Below, piece by piece: positions 63,871 to 64,000 of a DNA stretch of 64,000 nt (the stretch's first letter is position 1; the number at the start of each line of letters is the position of its first letter). Under the pieces are notes generated by a model. It saw nothing but the letters and a program-made list of their open reading frames with translations, was not told the DNA's origin and did not search any database. The translations under genes and the position numbers were made by a program. The stretch is from Chalara sp. BL73 (Eukaryota > Ascomycota > Leotiomycetes > Helotiales): contig CAKJVC010000061.1 in the NCBI GenBank assembly GCA_918026815.1, positions 124,001 to 188,000 on the forward strand, read 5' to 3'.

Positions 63871-64000
63871 GTTCGAATGTATATATTATGTTTCCGGAGA
63901 TGTGGAAGAATGTTCTACTAAGGAAAAGAAGTCGCGTGAAAGTGTATTGTACAAATTCTTCTACGACGCAGGAGTTGGCGGGCTCAAACCTCGGGAGTGT

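Noticed and set aside
1..64000. CRISPR array, rRNA, tRNA or intact transposon
   Set aside because: No regularly spaced repeats, no rRNA-like stretch, no convincing tRNA arms and no transposase reading frame were seen; tRNA search by eye is unreliable and tRNAscan-SE would settle it.

Overview
The window is nuclear DNA from a filamentous ascomycete. Introns are short (mostly 48-60 nt) with GT..AG ends and CTAAC/CTAAT-type branch sites. Genes sit on both strands with no operons, and the gene set (New1/Elf1 ABC-F protein, Rap1, Swf1, Kcs1, Eme1, Bud22, a Nud1/Cdc11-type scaffold, fungal type III PKS, GH7 cellobiohydrolase, cutinase) is that of Pezizomycotina. A plant-associated or saprotrophic leotiomycete is my best guess, from the cellulase, cutinase, GH43 and the style of the PKS; this is inference, not proof.

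Layout. 0-5 kb: start of a GNAT acetyltransferase running off the left edge, an amidoligase-family gene, a Cys/His-rich protein of unknown function and a DUF1275 membrane protein. 5.8-9.4 kb: a New1/Elf1-type ABC-F translation factor whose conserved tail lies on two extra exons, one only 17 nt long. 9.4-14.2 kb: gene-poor, with a BTB/POZ protein and a small Dabb-fold protein. 14.6-21.2 kb: divergent Swf1 palmitoyltransferase and Rap1-like telomere protein (BRCT, two Myb-like domains, ARID), then a flavoprotein/ankyrin-like fusion. 21.4-25.3 kb: secreted GH43 and a GPI-anchored Ser/Thr-rich wall protein. 25.8-36.2 kb: divergent pair of a 1904-aa leucine-rich Nud1/Cdc11-type scaffold and a 1359-aa disordered nuclear-type protein. 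37.2-47.4 kb: Kcs1 inositol polyphosphate kinase, Eme1 nuclease subunit, Bud22 ribosome-biogenesis factor and an SDR oxidoreductase. 47.4-56.4 kb: accessory-looking stretch with long gene-free spans, a GH7 cellobiohydrolase using a GC-AG intron, a decayed amino-acid permease and a cutinase. 56.5-64 kb: an IBtk-like ankyrin/RCC1/double-BTB protein and a three-exon type III polyketide synthase.

The genes do not form one pathway. Housekeeping genes for genome maintenance (Rap1, Eme1), cell division (Nud1-like), translation and ribosome assembly (New1, Bud22) and inositol signalling (Kcs1) are interspersed with plant-polymer degradation genes (GH43, GH7, cutinase). I see no CRISPR array, rRNA, tRNA or intact transposon. 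I did not find one clear new multi-gene system. The best candidates for novelty are the Rap1-ARID architecture, the flavoprotein fusion, the amidoligase locus and the gene-structure oddities. Where splicing was needed, exon joins were worked out by hand from splice signals plus restoration of known family motifs.
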